Origin: Dicaeum eximium
Lineage: Eukaryota; Chordata; Aves; Passeriformes; Dicaeidae
Reading direction: 5' to 3'
Assembly (NCBI GenBank): GCA_013396995.1
Contig: VWZP01009951.1
Location: 353,398-417,397, forward strand
DNA length: 64,000 nt
Within the stretch, counting starts at the first letter, position 1. Each line of letters begins with the position of its first letter. The notes beneath the pieces were generated by a model. It searched no databases and had not been told where the DNA came from. It saw only the letters and a program-made list of their open reading frames with translations. The position numbers and the translations under genes were made by a program. Shown here in pieces: positions 52,801 through 63,757 of this stretch.

Positions 52801-55671
52801 TGTCCACAGCTGAATTGTCAGGATATACACAAGCACTAGATAGGCAATTTTTCAATCCTGGTGTACCCACATCTGCCTTTTGCATTACAGGGATTTTGCA
52901 ACATCCTCAAAAAAATGAGCTTAAACATACAATCTTTCATCTACAAATCACTTCTGACCTGAAGCCACCTTGCTGGAGAGGCCTATTCGAACTGCAAGGC
53001 AAGTCTTTGGTGATAGTGCCAGCAAGAACACAATAAAGAGTCAAATATTACAAAGTAATACAAAAGTACAACTAAAGTGGTCACCAGTGCACTGAGGAGT
53101 GGAATAAACCACCCAGTGCATTCCCCATCCAGCACCAGACAGCATCAGGTCCCAGTATGTTTCAGTTATTACAGATTTATCCTGGATTAAATCTGCAACA
53201 AGAAATGAAATGGCTCCAGATCTTCCCCTTCTCCCAAATACATGTCAATTATTCTTTATGGGCTGTTTTCTAAACCTTTCCTTTGCAAAGCAGTAAGAAA
53301 GCAAAGAAGCTGCAACTTTATTATCTTTTCTTTTAAGAAAAAAATGAGAATTTAAGCTCCAGCCCCGCAAGGAGCCAGCCATGCATTCATCACCATAACG
53401 TGGCATGATGTGTCACTTGAGAGTTTGGCACCCACTTAAGAAAAGGAATTCTGCTTATTTTTGTTCCACTGGCTAGTCCAAAACCAAGTGCAAAGTTGCA
53501 TAATCCCTCCAATTCTGTTGGAGAAATAACAGTCAGAACCAAGATTCACGGAAGAGGGAAGGGGGAAAAAAAATCCCAGCCCTCTTTTCTGGATAAGATG
53601 TTATAAATTAAGAAGCAAGAGTTCTGTAGAGAAATCACTGCTCTTACTCTTCCAGGCATGCTTCTTGGTCGTCCAAGTGGACTCCAGACTTCATCTATTT
53701 CTTCCCTCTCTCCCTTCCTCCCCCAGCCCTTGATGACAGTATTTGGCAGGAACTTCTAATTAAAAAAAAACCAAACAGCAGACTGCCTTTGTGCTACCCC
53801 AGCAAACCTCTCAGGGGAGATGATGTTCTTTGCTCAGCAATTCCTGTTCGGCACAGAATGCCAGCATGAGGAAAGCAGCTGGAGTGACTTCCTATTCTGC
53901 ACTCAGGCCTGGCAGCCTCAGAGCAAAGCCTTGCAAAAAGTGAGGCTGAAACAAGCACAGAATCACTGACAAAGAAGTGCACAAGGACTCTGGTTAGATG
54001 TTATTTCCAGCACTCTCACAACACAGGACTCAGTAACAACTTGATCCAGCAGAGGCCTGGAAAAGCCAATGGGTGGTTGTGGATAATTCTGTGGCTGCAG
54101 TCCCAGCAGCTGCCACGCAGACACGTAAGGGTATTGTCCATTTTAATCTGAACACCAAGAGATTTACTGCAAATCCCTTTCCACAAGCAATTCTAACAAT
54201 GCAGCTATCACCACATCTCCCAAGCCTTCAAGATTATTTTGATGGACAATACTTTTTTTCCTGAGAAACATAATGTCTGTTTACAAGTGCATGGAAAGCC
54301 AAAGTTTAATCCAAGGATTACAGCCATTACATCCTCCTATTCTCAGTCAGACCCCTCCTCAAGCTTTAATTTGAAAATCCATGTATTACTTGCTAATTTC
54401 CTTACAATTAAATACCAAAATCCAAAGCATCTGAGATCATAGCTGAGTTCTGGAAGAGACCCAAGAATGAAATCTCCAGGGAAGTCAGGCAAGGCTGACA
54501 ATTGGGTTCAGACAGGGATATGTATTTGGGTTTTTATGACAGTGACACTGGATAACAGTCCTGCCTTGCATCTTCCCCTCTTTTTCAGCTTTACTAACTC
54601 CTTCCTTTTAGGAAAAGGTGACCTTTTACTTGCCTCTCATCACTAATCAGATCTAGATAACACTAACTAACCTTTGCAACAGCCTGGCTACTGAGGGTTT
54701 AGTGAGGGGGAGAAGGGAACAGTGTTGCCCCTGCGAGGCAATTTAACTCCAATTTGAAGGTCTGGCCTTTTCCTGAGGCTGTGTCACCACAACACTCTCA
54801 CAGACTGCACCTCCATGACAGGATGGGTCCCCTTCCTCCTCTCCCACCTCCTTTTCTTTAATCACCGTGGATTTCCTGCCCTGTAACCTTGTTGGCAGCT
54901 CTCAGCCTACTCAGTGGACAAATGACAGATTCCTCTGGCTCAGTCTGCAGCTGGGGGACAAGGAAAGCAGTTCCTCCAATAGTATTTAGACAAGAAGGAT
55001 GGAAAAAAATATTCCAAATGAATATTCAACTCGTTAATTAACATAAAAATACATTAAAGGAATGCCCTGCATGTAACATAGAGGGCATTAATGAACTTGT
55101 TCCTACATGTTTAATCAAAAGTCTTAAGAAAATATGTGTATCATGTCCATGTTATGACTAGTTCCAGGAGCAGCCCTTTCCCAGAACAATCCTATGGCAG
55201 CAAATGCTCTGCCTGTGCTAACCTGCCCTCCCTAATCCTGGTTGGTCTCTGTGCTCATAGAAGAACAGAATACACCACCCAGATCAAACGAAGATATGAA
55301 ACAGGTATGCTAAAAAAAGAAAATCCACAGCAAAACTTAATTAGTCTCCAGGGAAGGGAGACACTGGGGACTATGGAATCCTTTCTCAGGACATCATTGT
55401 GCTTATTGTGCTGCTGGAAAAGTATCTTACCTAGGTCACTGCTTTGTTTTGCCTTTTACTGCTCAATTATTTGAGGAATTGTTCTACATCTCCTTTGATG
55501 TAGGTATTCAGGCCAGCAACAGTGCAGAGTGGGGAGAAGGGTATCTTCAAAAACGGTTAATGAAGACCAAAAGGGAATTTTTCCAGTTTGTCATGTTTTC
55601 TCTGCAAATAAAGGTGCCATTACAGCTGAGAGAGGACCTACACAAAGATAGCTCCAAAAGGCCATTAGGGC
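43801..55671. other. RGL1-ARPC5 intergenic, proximal part
   Basis: About 11.9 kb upstream of the RGL1 CpG island without a recognisable protein-coding gene, exon or tRNA on either strand. No ORF exceeds about 115 codons. Small local repeats are present: a repeated ATCCTATAGAATG motif at about 46612-46650 and an 18-base direct repeat at 50116 and 50147. No transposon was recognised with confidence. Confidence 0.65.
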
Positions 55672-55748
55672 TCTCAAATAATGGATTATCAACATACTTT
55701 TGTTTCAATCCTCTACCTGAAAAGCCAGAAACCCTGAAGCTCAGTACT

Positions 55749-55825
55749 CCCTGCCCATGGCAGGCAGGTGGAGCTACATGACCTTTAAGGTCCCTTCCAA
55801 CCCAAACCATTCTGTGACTCTCTGA
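55749..55825 (+). mobile_element. CR1 3' tail fragment (inside duplication copy 1)
   Basis: CCCTGCCCATGGCAGG leads into the canonical CR1 terminus (TTTAAGGTCCCTTCCAACCC, then CATTCTGTGA). Only the last 75-80 bases of a CR1 element remain. Confidence 0.88.
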
Positions 55826-56085
55826 CAGTCTGTTTACCTCCTGCAATTACTTTCTTGCCCTGAAGCCAATTTCCAGCAGAAAAATGCCAGCAGTCCCCAA
55901 GCTACAGCCACAGTTACAGCTGGATTGCAGCTTCCCAAGCTGAGGCAACTTTGGTGGAACATGTGACATATCCTAAATTCCTGCTCTGTCAGGAAGGTGG
56001 GTGGTCCTGCAGGTAGGGCTGATACAGGAATTCATTTTCCCACCAGCTGTTTTCTTCATAATAAGGGGGGTGGTGGTGAGTGTAA

Positions 56086-56142
56086 TATATGTATGTGTAT
56101 ATATGTATATGTGTGTGTGTCTTTTTTTTTTTTTCCAGGGCT
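56086..56142. repeat. (TA)n(TG)n microsatellite with T run, copy 1
   Basis: Mixed TATG/TG repeat followed by a T tract, at the equivalent position to the longer version in copy 2. Its length differs between the two copies. Confidence 0.85.
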
Positions 56143-56358
56143 GCTGTTTTCTATTAAGAGTAACCTCACAAAGCTGTGTCATTTCCTACAGGATAATTAT
56201 TATCTACACAGGCCAAGTGTAACTTTAAAATAATAATTTTATACTTTAGAGCAGTGTTTTCACTTTGTGCTTCAGTATCTTTGTTAGTATACAAAAGGTC
56301 ATGTAGGTTGGGGCAAGTGAAGTATAGAATGTTGTTGCCCAGCAAACAGGGTTTCTTT

Positions 56359-56500
56359 CATGGAATCATGAAATGGGTTGGAAGGGACATTAAAGATCAT
56401 CTCATTCCCTGCAGGGACATCATCCCCTATCCCAGGTTTCTCCAAGCCCCATCCAACCTGGCTTTGGACATTTCCAGGGATGGAAGGGATGCAGGAATGG
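56359..56500 (-). mobile_element. CR1 LINE 3' fragment, reverse orientation
   Basis: From CATGGAATCATGAAATGGGT the sequence follows the reverse complement of a CR1 3' end, including GTTGGAAGGGAC, AAGATCATCT, CTCCAAGCCCCATCCAACCT and TTTCCAGGGATGG. It is about 140 bp and 5' truncated. Confidence 0.88.
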
Positions 56501-57869
56501 GATAGAATCACTTAGAGTCACTTGGAAAGGGGAATGTGTGCAGCAGAGAAATACCTGCAAAGCATTGGCCTGCTTTTTGGTACATAAGCAGCAGGGCAAA
56601 ATGAAACCCCCAAAACATCCAAATATAGTAAACTGTCTGGAAAAAAACATTCATTAAATCAAACACAGAGCAAGTACTAGATATATATATAGGGAAAGAA
56701 ATATATCTTGCCTTCAGCTGTGCAGTCTGACTCCATTCAGAGGCAAAGCTGCCAGCAGCAGGTTAAACCCAAATTCCATATTGATGTAAATAAGGACCAT
56801 ACCTTCAGCAGCCACAGAACAGGGGCTGCCAGACCCTCAGCTCCTGGCCAGGACTTGCCCACCACGGGTGCTGCATAACTCAGGTGGGTCTGGGAGTCTC
56901 CAAATGCCTGAAAATGGGCACACAGAGCTGCCCTAAACATATCACAGGAGCTGGAGTGAATTCCCCTCCTCCATACTGGATACATCACTGTATTCAACCA
57001 TGACATAAAAGAAAAAAGTTGGCTTTCCTTCCTCTTAAAAAGGGAAATAGCAATACCCTGAAATCACATGGCTTCCAGGCAGCTTCCCAAGCACACTTTG
57101 TTTTCATTGACTGAAGTAATGCCCAACAATGGCAATTGAAAACAGATTTTCCTACACTATAAAAAGTCTTATTCTATTAGAAAATAGCAGGTCTTAAATC
57201 ATGTTATTTAGCCAGCACTCATCCCTGCATTGTGAAAGAAAATGGGGTATCCAGATAGAGAAATACGAGTTTTTTGGGATGCCCAGGCTCACAGCATCCC
57301 CAGCAACTCTGGGTGTTCCCAACTCTGCCTTCGCTTTTTCCCTGACATACAGCCAGCACTTTTCAGTTTGATGGGAATCACCAGGCAGCTGCTCTGGAAG
57401 GAGGAGATGGTAGGTGTAATTACTGCACTGGCAATCATGATTTGCCTGGTTTACTCTGTGAACAGAGTCACAACTCCAGTGGGTGTTCTGCCAGCACAGC
57501 TCCCCTCATTCCTAGGGAAGGGCCCAAAATGAGACAGGTGGAAATGAGATCAGCTTTGGACTGAACATTTGAACATTGGTGCAATATTCTACATGTACAG
57601 GGCTCATAGTTCACACCAAAATGAAAATGACTGTTACTGTCTGTCTCATAGCACTTAGGCCAGTAATTGGTAAAATTTTCCCTGGTCCTGTGCTTCTGGA
57701 AATCATCCAAACTCCATTAATCAGCATGGAAGCAAATCTGTGTGCACACTAATCATTTGACCCCAAATCTTAAATTATTTTCTGAACTGATATTTTCTAG
57801 GAATGAAATATGTCTCTTTGAGTCCCAAGAATCATCTTCATTTTAAAGGGAAAGATGAAGCAGAATATT

Positions 57870-57922
57870 GTGTATATATATATATACACACTATATGTGT
57901 GTGTGTGTGTGTGTGTGTGTGA
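57870..57922. repeat. (TA)n-(TG)n compound microsatellite
   Basis: A TA run, a short ACACACTATA interruption, then about 12 TG units. Confidence 0.92.
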
Positions 57923-59499
57923 ATATAGGAAAGGTCTCTTCTCCTTCCATCTCTAAATTTCATTTTCTTCCTCTATATTTTTGATCTGTAAACACAGGCT
58001 CTTGGCAAGTTCCCTGGCTCTTTCTTAGGGCAAGAGGAAATCTGTCCAATTGTTTGACAAACAAAGCATCCTGATAACATTTTACAATTAATATGTAAGA
58101 ATTTCTCTACCTATAACCTCTGGTGTGATCACACTCAATAGAATGGGGTTGGTTTTTTTTTTAAATAATCAAAATCCTCGGTTATTTCTCTAATTTTTCC
58201 TTATGATTTTTGCTATCCTAAAATTTAACTTGGTTATCCTGTCTAAAGCCTGTAAATGTCCTTATTTGTCATTCCCCTTACAGACTGCTTGCTGCTCTGT
58301 GTGTTTCAATTCTACTCTCAATAGACAGAAAAGGGAAAAATACTTCTTTTTAGGCATAGAGAAAGGGAAACAAGGTAATGAAGCCCTGGAAAAATCTCTG
58401 GAAGTGAAGTGATAACTCCAATCACTTTGAGGCTAAACAAGCCACATGAGGCAAATTTGCTGGAATGTTTTTGTGAAGGTCTGACTTTGACAGAAGCTCA
58501 AGCAGGAAACATTCCCAGCTCAGGACCTAAAACCTGGCTGATCTTTATGGCCCCTTGGCAGAGTGCAGAGCACCAGGGCCCTGCTCCAGAGCCAGGAGCA
58601 GCACTCCTGTGGCATGAGATATCCCACATCCTCTTGTGTTCAGTGAGCTGGAGAGCAGGCAGTGTGGTTCAAAGTGTGAACATGGTTATGAGCAGCTGTG
58701 GACAGATCTTGCTTCTTCCCACATATCCTTTGTTTCTTGTTTTTTAAACCTTAGGGCTGCACAGGAACCTCAAGTCTCCTTCTCATTGCGGGGCCATGTG
58801 ACTGCTCTGGACTTTGAACTCAGATAAACTCCCTCCTGAATGAAAACGTGTAAAATGCTTCCAGCAGAGATTGTTTTGCACCAGGCTGTACTAAGAAATG
58901 CAACAGAATTTCAACACTCACATTTCAGAGGCACCAAAGAGAGGAACCATCGTTGTCCTGAGTGCAGCGTTTCGGGAGAAGCTCCAGAGCTCCCCTCCTC
59001 CCCCATACACACAACAACATTTATACCAGCCTGTGGAAGCAGATCACGGTTTAGTTTGGGGAATAAAACATCCTGATTCCATATAATGACACAGCAGCTT
59101 CTGTCTAATCAATGCACACCATTTTGCTTCCAAAAGACATCTTCAGAAATCCCAAAATCACATATTTAAATCAGTAAAATCAGGTCCAAATGCTGGGATG
59201 GATCAGAATTTCTGCATGCTTTTTAGCCTGGAGAGATACCAGAGTTTATCTAATATTTGGATAAAGAAAAAGAAAATCTCAGCCCTGATCACTAGGGTGT
59301 TTTTCCCTAGGTGCAGAACATATGGCTTGGACCCTGGCTCACTTCCAGACAGAGTCATTAGGGACTGTTTTCCCTGTGGTTTTCACTGGTTAAAGCATTC
59401 CTCCCCAGTTCCTCCTGTGAACATTTGTACCTTGTCATGGGGCACTAATCAGTACCTCCTGCCCTCTGCCCCAGAGAGGCATTCTAGCAAAAAGTTAAA

Positions 59500-59600
59500 T
59501 AATTTCTTAAAGTTATAAAGTTATAATTATAATATAAAGTTAAACACTTTCTTAAAGTTATAATACATAATATATATAAAGTTATAATTGTATCACAGAC
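59500..59600. repeat. AT-rich tandem repeat (CTTAAAGTTATAA units)
   Basis: TTTCTTAAAGTTATAA occurs twice about 45 bp apart, with additional AAAGTTATAA copies between and after them. Confidence 0.75.
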
Positions 59601-59656
59601 CCCTCCAAATATAGTTGGGAGGGGCAGAAATAGAATTATAATTTTAAGTATAATTT

Positions 59657-59679
59657 GAAAGAGAGAGAGAGAGAGAGAT
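59657..59679. repeat. (GA)n microsatellite
   Basis: An uninterrupted run of GA dinucleotides just after the AT-rich repeat. Confidence 0.9.
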
Positions 59680-62163
59680 GGTAGAAACAGAGATAGAGAT
59701 AAACATGGATCTGTTAACACTTGTTTTGAGTTCCTAGGGATCCATCAGACACTCTGATACTCTCCTGTATCAGAATGGTGGCTCATGTAGAGGGACAGCA
59801 TTAGCAAAGGAGCCAAAGGCTGATGCTGCCCATCCAGAAATGCACCTTGGTTGTGGCAACACTCTTCCAATTAATCCATCCAATGGGGTAGTTTGGGATT
59901 TGACTCCCATCCTGTAAGGATGTGATACTATTGATTCAGGAGATTGAAAATTTGACGGGTTTTGATCAGGGCAAAGCACCAACCAAAGAAAAAGACGCAC
60001 GTTTCAGGGGGAGATGTAAAATTTCCAGTGCCTTTGGTTAAAAACCTCTAGAGACAAACGGAGCTGGAGAGGCAATCGGCTCCGTCCATCCCTGAGGAGG
60101 GACATTGCCATCATGCGGCCATCCCAACTCTGCAGGAACGCCAGCAAGGACAGGAGGAATCAGAACGCCATCCCAGATTCGCAGCTTTTTCAATTGTCTT
60201 TAGCACTGGCAGCCTACGGGAGAACTGGCGAGGGGGTGACACCCTCTCCTGACACCCTTTCCAAAAAAACACTCATTTCTCCAGAGATGCCCTCCTTTGT
60301 GCCGGGGAGCAGAGGCATTTTCTATTTCCCGAGGCACAGCACAGAGCACAACTGACCATCCCAAATGTACAGAAATACCAGAAATGACAAATGGAACATT
60401 CCTGATGTCGGGAAGCCAATTTTAGGAGAAATCTGAATGAGAACAGCACAATGGCCTGGATCAGGAAGGAACTACAGCACATATATATGCAAAAAGATAT
60501 GAGGACAATATACAGAAGTTAGTATAGAGTCAGGAGTGGAAAGCAAAGCGAATTAATGAAAGGATGAATTTAAGGAAAAAATTAAATACTGACAGAGGGC
60601 AAAACAGGGTGGAATGCAGAAGTGAGCTGAGATAAAATAGGCAGATGGCAATGTTTTACAGTGGAGCAGCAAGAGAATTAAACAGGATCAGGAATTATGA
60701 GAGCAGTAGTGAAGACAAATAATTTCTTGCTTGAGCCAAAAGCTGTTCATCCCCACAAAATTTGTGTTTTCCCCCCTTTGGCACCCTGGTACAAAGCATG
60801 GTTGAGCTTACTCACAGAATGGCCCACTGCTTCCTGAAGTTACAGCCTCAGGGAGGGGGACACAAACTTCCTAAGAAAGGGAAAACCTTGGTGCAGAAGT
60901 AGTACAGGAGTTTTCTGTCCAGCTGGCACATCAGGCAGATAAACACACAAATCATTGGGAAAGAAACTCAGTTGGACATTCCTTAGAACACTCACATTTC
61001 AGCTATAACAATCTTTTAGCAAAACTTCACCAATAAAAAAGGGCAATGGTATCACTTGAGAAATGAAAAAATAATATTGATAGGCACAGAACAGCAGCTC
61101 AACTCCCACAGATCCTGACCTCACAAAGGCAAATTCTGTTTGTGTTCCCATCTTCCAGAAACTGGCACCTGGAAACACCTAAAGAACTTGCCTGCTGTCA
61201 CCATCTCTGGGCAAGATCCTTCTGCACTGAACTGCCCAGAGCAGGGAGGAACTTTCTTCTGCACCACAGAATTTGCAAAGATTGCAAGAGCCCTAAAGTG
61301 GAAGCTTAAAAAGCCACTGAATGAAATCAGATAAATATTTGCTATTACCCTGAGCTGGACATGGTGACATGGTAATTACACCTTTTTAAGTTCTTTTTTT
61401 GATGGTGTTTGCATGGTTTTTTGCCAGATTGAGTCATGGAATCACCTGTAACAATCCTGAAAAGTGTGGCTGCTTCTATTGTGTATTTTATCCTCTCTAG
61501 GGTAAAAGAGAAAATTTTACTCATTATTTTAGCAGAAAGGCTGATTTGTGAATAATGCCCCCAGGCTCTGTGTCATCAACCAAGTTTCCATATGCTGCTA
61601 CAAGTTTCAGTAGCTTTTTGAAGAGACTGTCTACTATTATGTATGTAGTTGAAGTGCAAAACAAACTGAAGGTTTGAATTAAAATGTTACTTTTCTTTTT
61701 CATTTAGGACATCTTCTAGAACAGCCTTTCCCCAAGGAATGCAGGGGAACCCAGCTGGACAGCAGAATTTAAAGGCTTTTTCAGCCATGGAAGGCAGTCT
61801 GCTTCCTCTGATGTCTCCAAGCCAAGGAAGGCTTTTCCCAGGTGCATTTCTGCCCTCTCAGAGGGAACAGCTATACACCAGAGCCAGAAATATAGTAAGG
61901 CCTTTAAAAATGCCAAAGGAATAAATCAATGGAAGTCCTCATTCTGAAGTGTTCCCCTATGGCACACACATGCTCTGAGAATGGCACAGATCCATCCACT
62001 TTTTGGGGTGAAACTGAGATTACAGATAGCAAAAAACACCAATTAAATCCCCTCCTGCCAAATTTAACCCATGGAATAACTGTGGGTCTCAAATAATGGA
62101 TTATCAACATACTTTTGTTTTAATCCTCTACCTGAAAAGCCAGAAACCCTGAAGCTCAGTATT

Positions 62164-62240
62164 CCCTGCCCATGGCAGGCAGGTGGAGCTACATGACCTT
62201 TAAGGTCCCTTCCAACCCAAACCATTCTGTGACTCTCTGA
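62164..62240 (+). mobile_element. CR1 3' tail fragment (inside duplication copy 2)
   Basis: Identical in structure to the fragment at 55749-55825. It was carried along by the duplication rather than inserted independently. Confidence 0.88.
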
Positions 62241-62498
62241 CAGTCTGTTTACCTCCTGCAATTACTTTCTTGCCCTGAAGCCAATTTCCAGCAGAAAAAT
62301 GCCAGCAGTCCCCAAGCTACAGCCACAGTTACAGCTGGATTGCAGCTTCCCAAGCTGAGGCAACTTTGGTGGAACATGTGACATATCCTAAATTCCTGCT
62401 CTGTCAGGAAGGTGGGCGGTCCTGCAGGTAGGGCTGATACAGGAATTCATTTTCCCACCAGCTGTTTTCTTCATAATAAGGGGGGTGGTGGTGAGTGT

Positions 62499-62549
62499 AA
62501 TATATGTATTATATGTATGTATATATATATATATGTGTGTGTGTGTGTC
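62499..62549. repeat. (TA)n(TG)n microsatellite, copy 2
   Basis: TATATGTA units, a TA run and a TG run inside duplication copy 2. It is longer than in copy 1. Confidence 0.88.
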
Positions 62550-62754
62550 TATTTTTTTCCAGGGCTGCTGTTTTCTATTAAGAGTAACCTCACAAAGCTC
62601 TATCATTTCCTAATTAATAACAGGATAATTATTATCTACACAGGCCAAGTGTAACTTTAAAAAACAACAGTCAGGCTGTGGCTATTTTTAACTCTGAAGG
62701 TCACTGGGTGCTGCTGGAGTAGGGGCTCCCTGAGCAGCCTCGCAGGACACACTG

Positions 62755-63679
62755 TCCTGGGGGGGACAGAGGGACCCAGACAAGCTCGGGAAGTGACTCA
62801 TGGGAATCTCATGGAATTTAACAAGACCAAGTGCTGGTGGCGCGCCTCGGTTGGGGCAACCCCCGGGGTCAATCCAGGGTGGGAGGAGCACATGGAGCAG
62901 CCCTGGGAGAAGGAGCTGGGGGTGCTGTGGGTGAGAGCTGGAGCTCCCCCAGCCCTGAACCCCCTGCCCCGGGCTGAGCCCCAGCGTGGGCAGCAGGGGA
63001 GGGGGATTCTGCCCCTGTGCCCTGAGCTCAGGTGAGAGCCCACCTGCAGAGCTGCCCCAGCCCTGGGCCCGGCACAGGGAGCAGCTGGAGCTGCTGGAGA
63101 GAGCCCAGGGGAGGCACCAGGATGAGCAGAGGGATGGAGCAGCTCTGCTGGGAGGAAAGGCTGGGAGAGCTGGGATTGTTCACCTGGAGAGGAGAAGCTT
63201 TGGGGTGACCTCACTGTGGCCTTGCAGTGCCTGAAGGAGCTGACGAGAATCAGGAGGATGCACTACTTACAAGGGCCTGGAATACAGGACAGGCTGGAAT
63301 GCCTTCAAAGTCAGTCAGAGCATGGTGACAGTAACATCAAGGTTGTGACTTCAATTCCAGTGTGGGCCATTTACTTAAGACTTGGATTCGATGATGCTTA
63401 TGGGTCCTTTCCAACTCAGAATATTTTGTGAATCTGTGAAACTTCAACTTGAAAGAGTAGGTTTAGATCGGATGTTGGGAAGAAGCTGTTCCCCGTGAGT
63501 GAGGCCCTGGCACACGGTGCCCAGAGAAGCTGTGGCTGCCCCATCTCTGGCAGTGTCCAAGGCCAGGCTGGACGGAGCTGGGAGCACCCCGGGCTAGTGG
63601 GAGGTGTCCCTGCGGTGGCAGGGGTGGGATGCGAGGGCTCTGAGGCCGCTTCCAGCGCAGCCGTTCCGGGATTCACTGA
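62755..63679 (+). mobile_element. CR1 LINE fragment, interrupted by a nested SINE, abutting ARPC5
   Basis: This is the 3' part of a CR1 element in sense orientation, about 790 bp without the insert. The end of its reverse-transcriptase ORF is visible as decayed blocks: FNKTKCWW, then GILPLCPEL in the frame from 62793. The noncoding 3' region follows: GGGCCTGGAATACAGGAC, AGAGAAGCTGTGGCTGCCCC, GTGTCCAAGGCCAGGCTGGA, CTAGTGGGAGGTGTCCCTGC. From 63626 the sequence still aligns position by position with the CR1 terminus, but with many A/T to G/C changes, ending GGGATTCACTGA at 63679. It is 5' truncated and interrupted by a SINE at 63309-63441. Confidence 0.85.
63309..63441 (+). mobile_element. tRNA-Ile-derived SINE with CR1-type tail (TguSINE1-like)
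   Basis: The first part (GTCAGAGCATGGTGACAGTA through AGTGTGGGCCA) aligns with tRNA-Ile from the D-loop to the 3' end of the acceptor stem, including the T-arm region TTCAATTCC. It then continues into a CR1-like tail (GGATTCGATGATGCTTATGG, then CTTTCCAACTCAGAATATT). The first 15-18 tRNA positions are missing, so it is 5' truncated and the A box is incomplete. CTTCAA at 63303 and 63442 probably is the target-site duplication. Naming it TguSINE1 is from memory of the zebra finch family. Confidence 0.85.
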
Positions 63680-63757
63680 GGGCGCTCCCGCTGCGCCGGC
63701 GCCGCTCGGGGCGGGGCTGGGCCCGGCCGGCGGCGGCTGCGCGGCGCGGGCGCGGCC
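63590..63757 (+). promoter_or_regulatory. ARPC5 CpG-island promoter / 5'UTR
   Basis: G+C and CpG density rises steeply from about 63590. A GC box (GGGGCGGGGC) lies at about 63708-63717, and no TATA box is seen. The left part of this region still aligns with the CR1 3' tail, so the promoter or 5'UTR overlaps transposon-derived DNA. In mammals RGL1 and ARPC5 are head to head, so a divergent RGL1 transcript could also start here, but I could not define such an exon. Confidence 0.7.

Larger units (their letters stand above)
55672..56230 (+). repeat. Direct duplication, copy 1
   Basis: This segment is nearly identical to 62087-62662 over its whole length. I count about five substitutions outside the internal TA/TG/T microsatellite, plus one short indel near the 3' end. 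It contains a CR1 3' tail at 55749-55825, then sequence I do not recognise, then the microsatellite. The ends lack TG...CA and there are no obvious target-site duplications, so it is not a typical LTR. Confidence 0.92.
56501..62086. other. Intergenic spacer between the two duplication copies
   Basis: About 5.6 kb with no gene recognised on either strand. No reverse transcriptase, gag or env-like ORF is present, which argues against the flanking repeats being LTRs of a provirus. It holds a TA/TG microsatellite, an AT-rich repeated stretch and a GA microsatellite. Confidence 0.7.
62087..62662 (+). repeat. Direct duplication, copy 2
   Basis: Same orientation and content as 55672-56230, offset by about 6.4 kb. 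Differences from copy 1 are a few C/T changes, a longer TA/TG tract, a two-base change near the 3' end and about eight extra bases (AATTAATA region). It includes the same CR1 tail at 62164-62240, so the CR1 insertion predates the duplication. Confidence 0.92.

Noticed and set aside
55672..62662. Direct repeats 6.4 kb apart as LTRs of an endogenous retrovirus
   Set aside because: Ends are not TG...CA, no flanking target-site duplication was seen, a CR1 tail lies inside the repeat, and the spacer has no gag, pol or env-like reading frame.
62798..63234. 138- and 82-codon ORFs near 63 kb as genes
   Set aside because: They lie within a decayed CR1 element. The apparent coding is the remnant of its reverse-transcriptase ORF or a shadow of it.
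63309..63380. A functional tRNA-Ile gene
   Set aside because: The first 15-18 positions of the tRNA are missing, the sequence has diverged, and it runs straight into a CR1-type tail, so it is a SINE.
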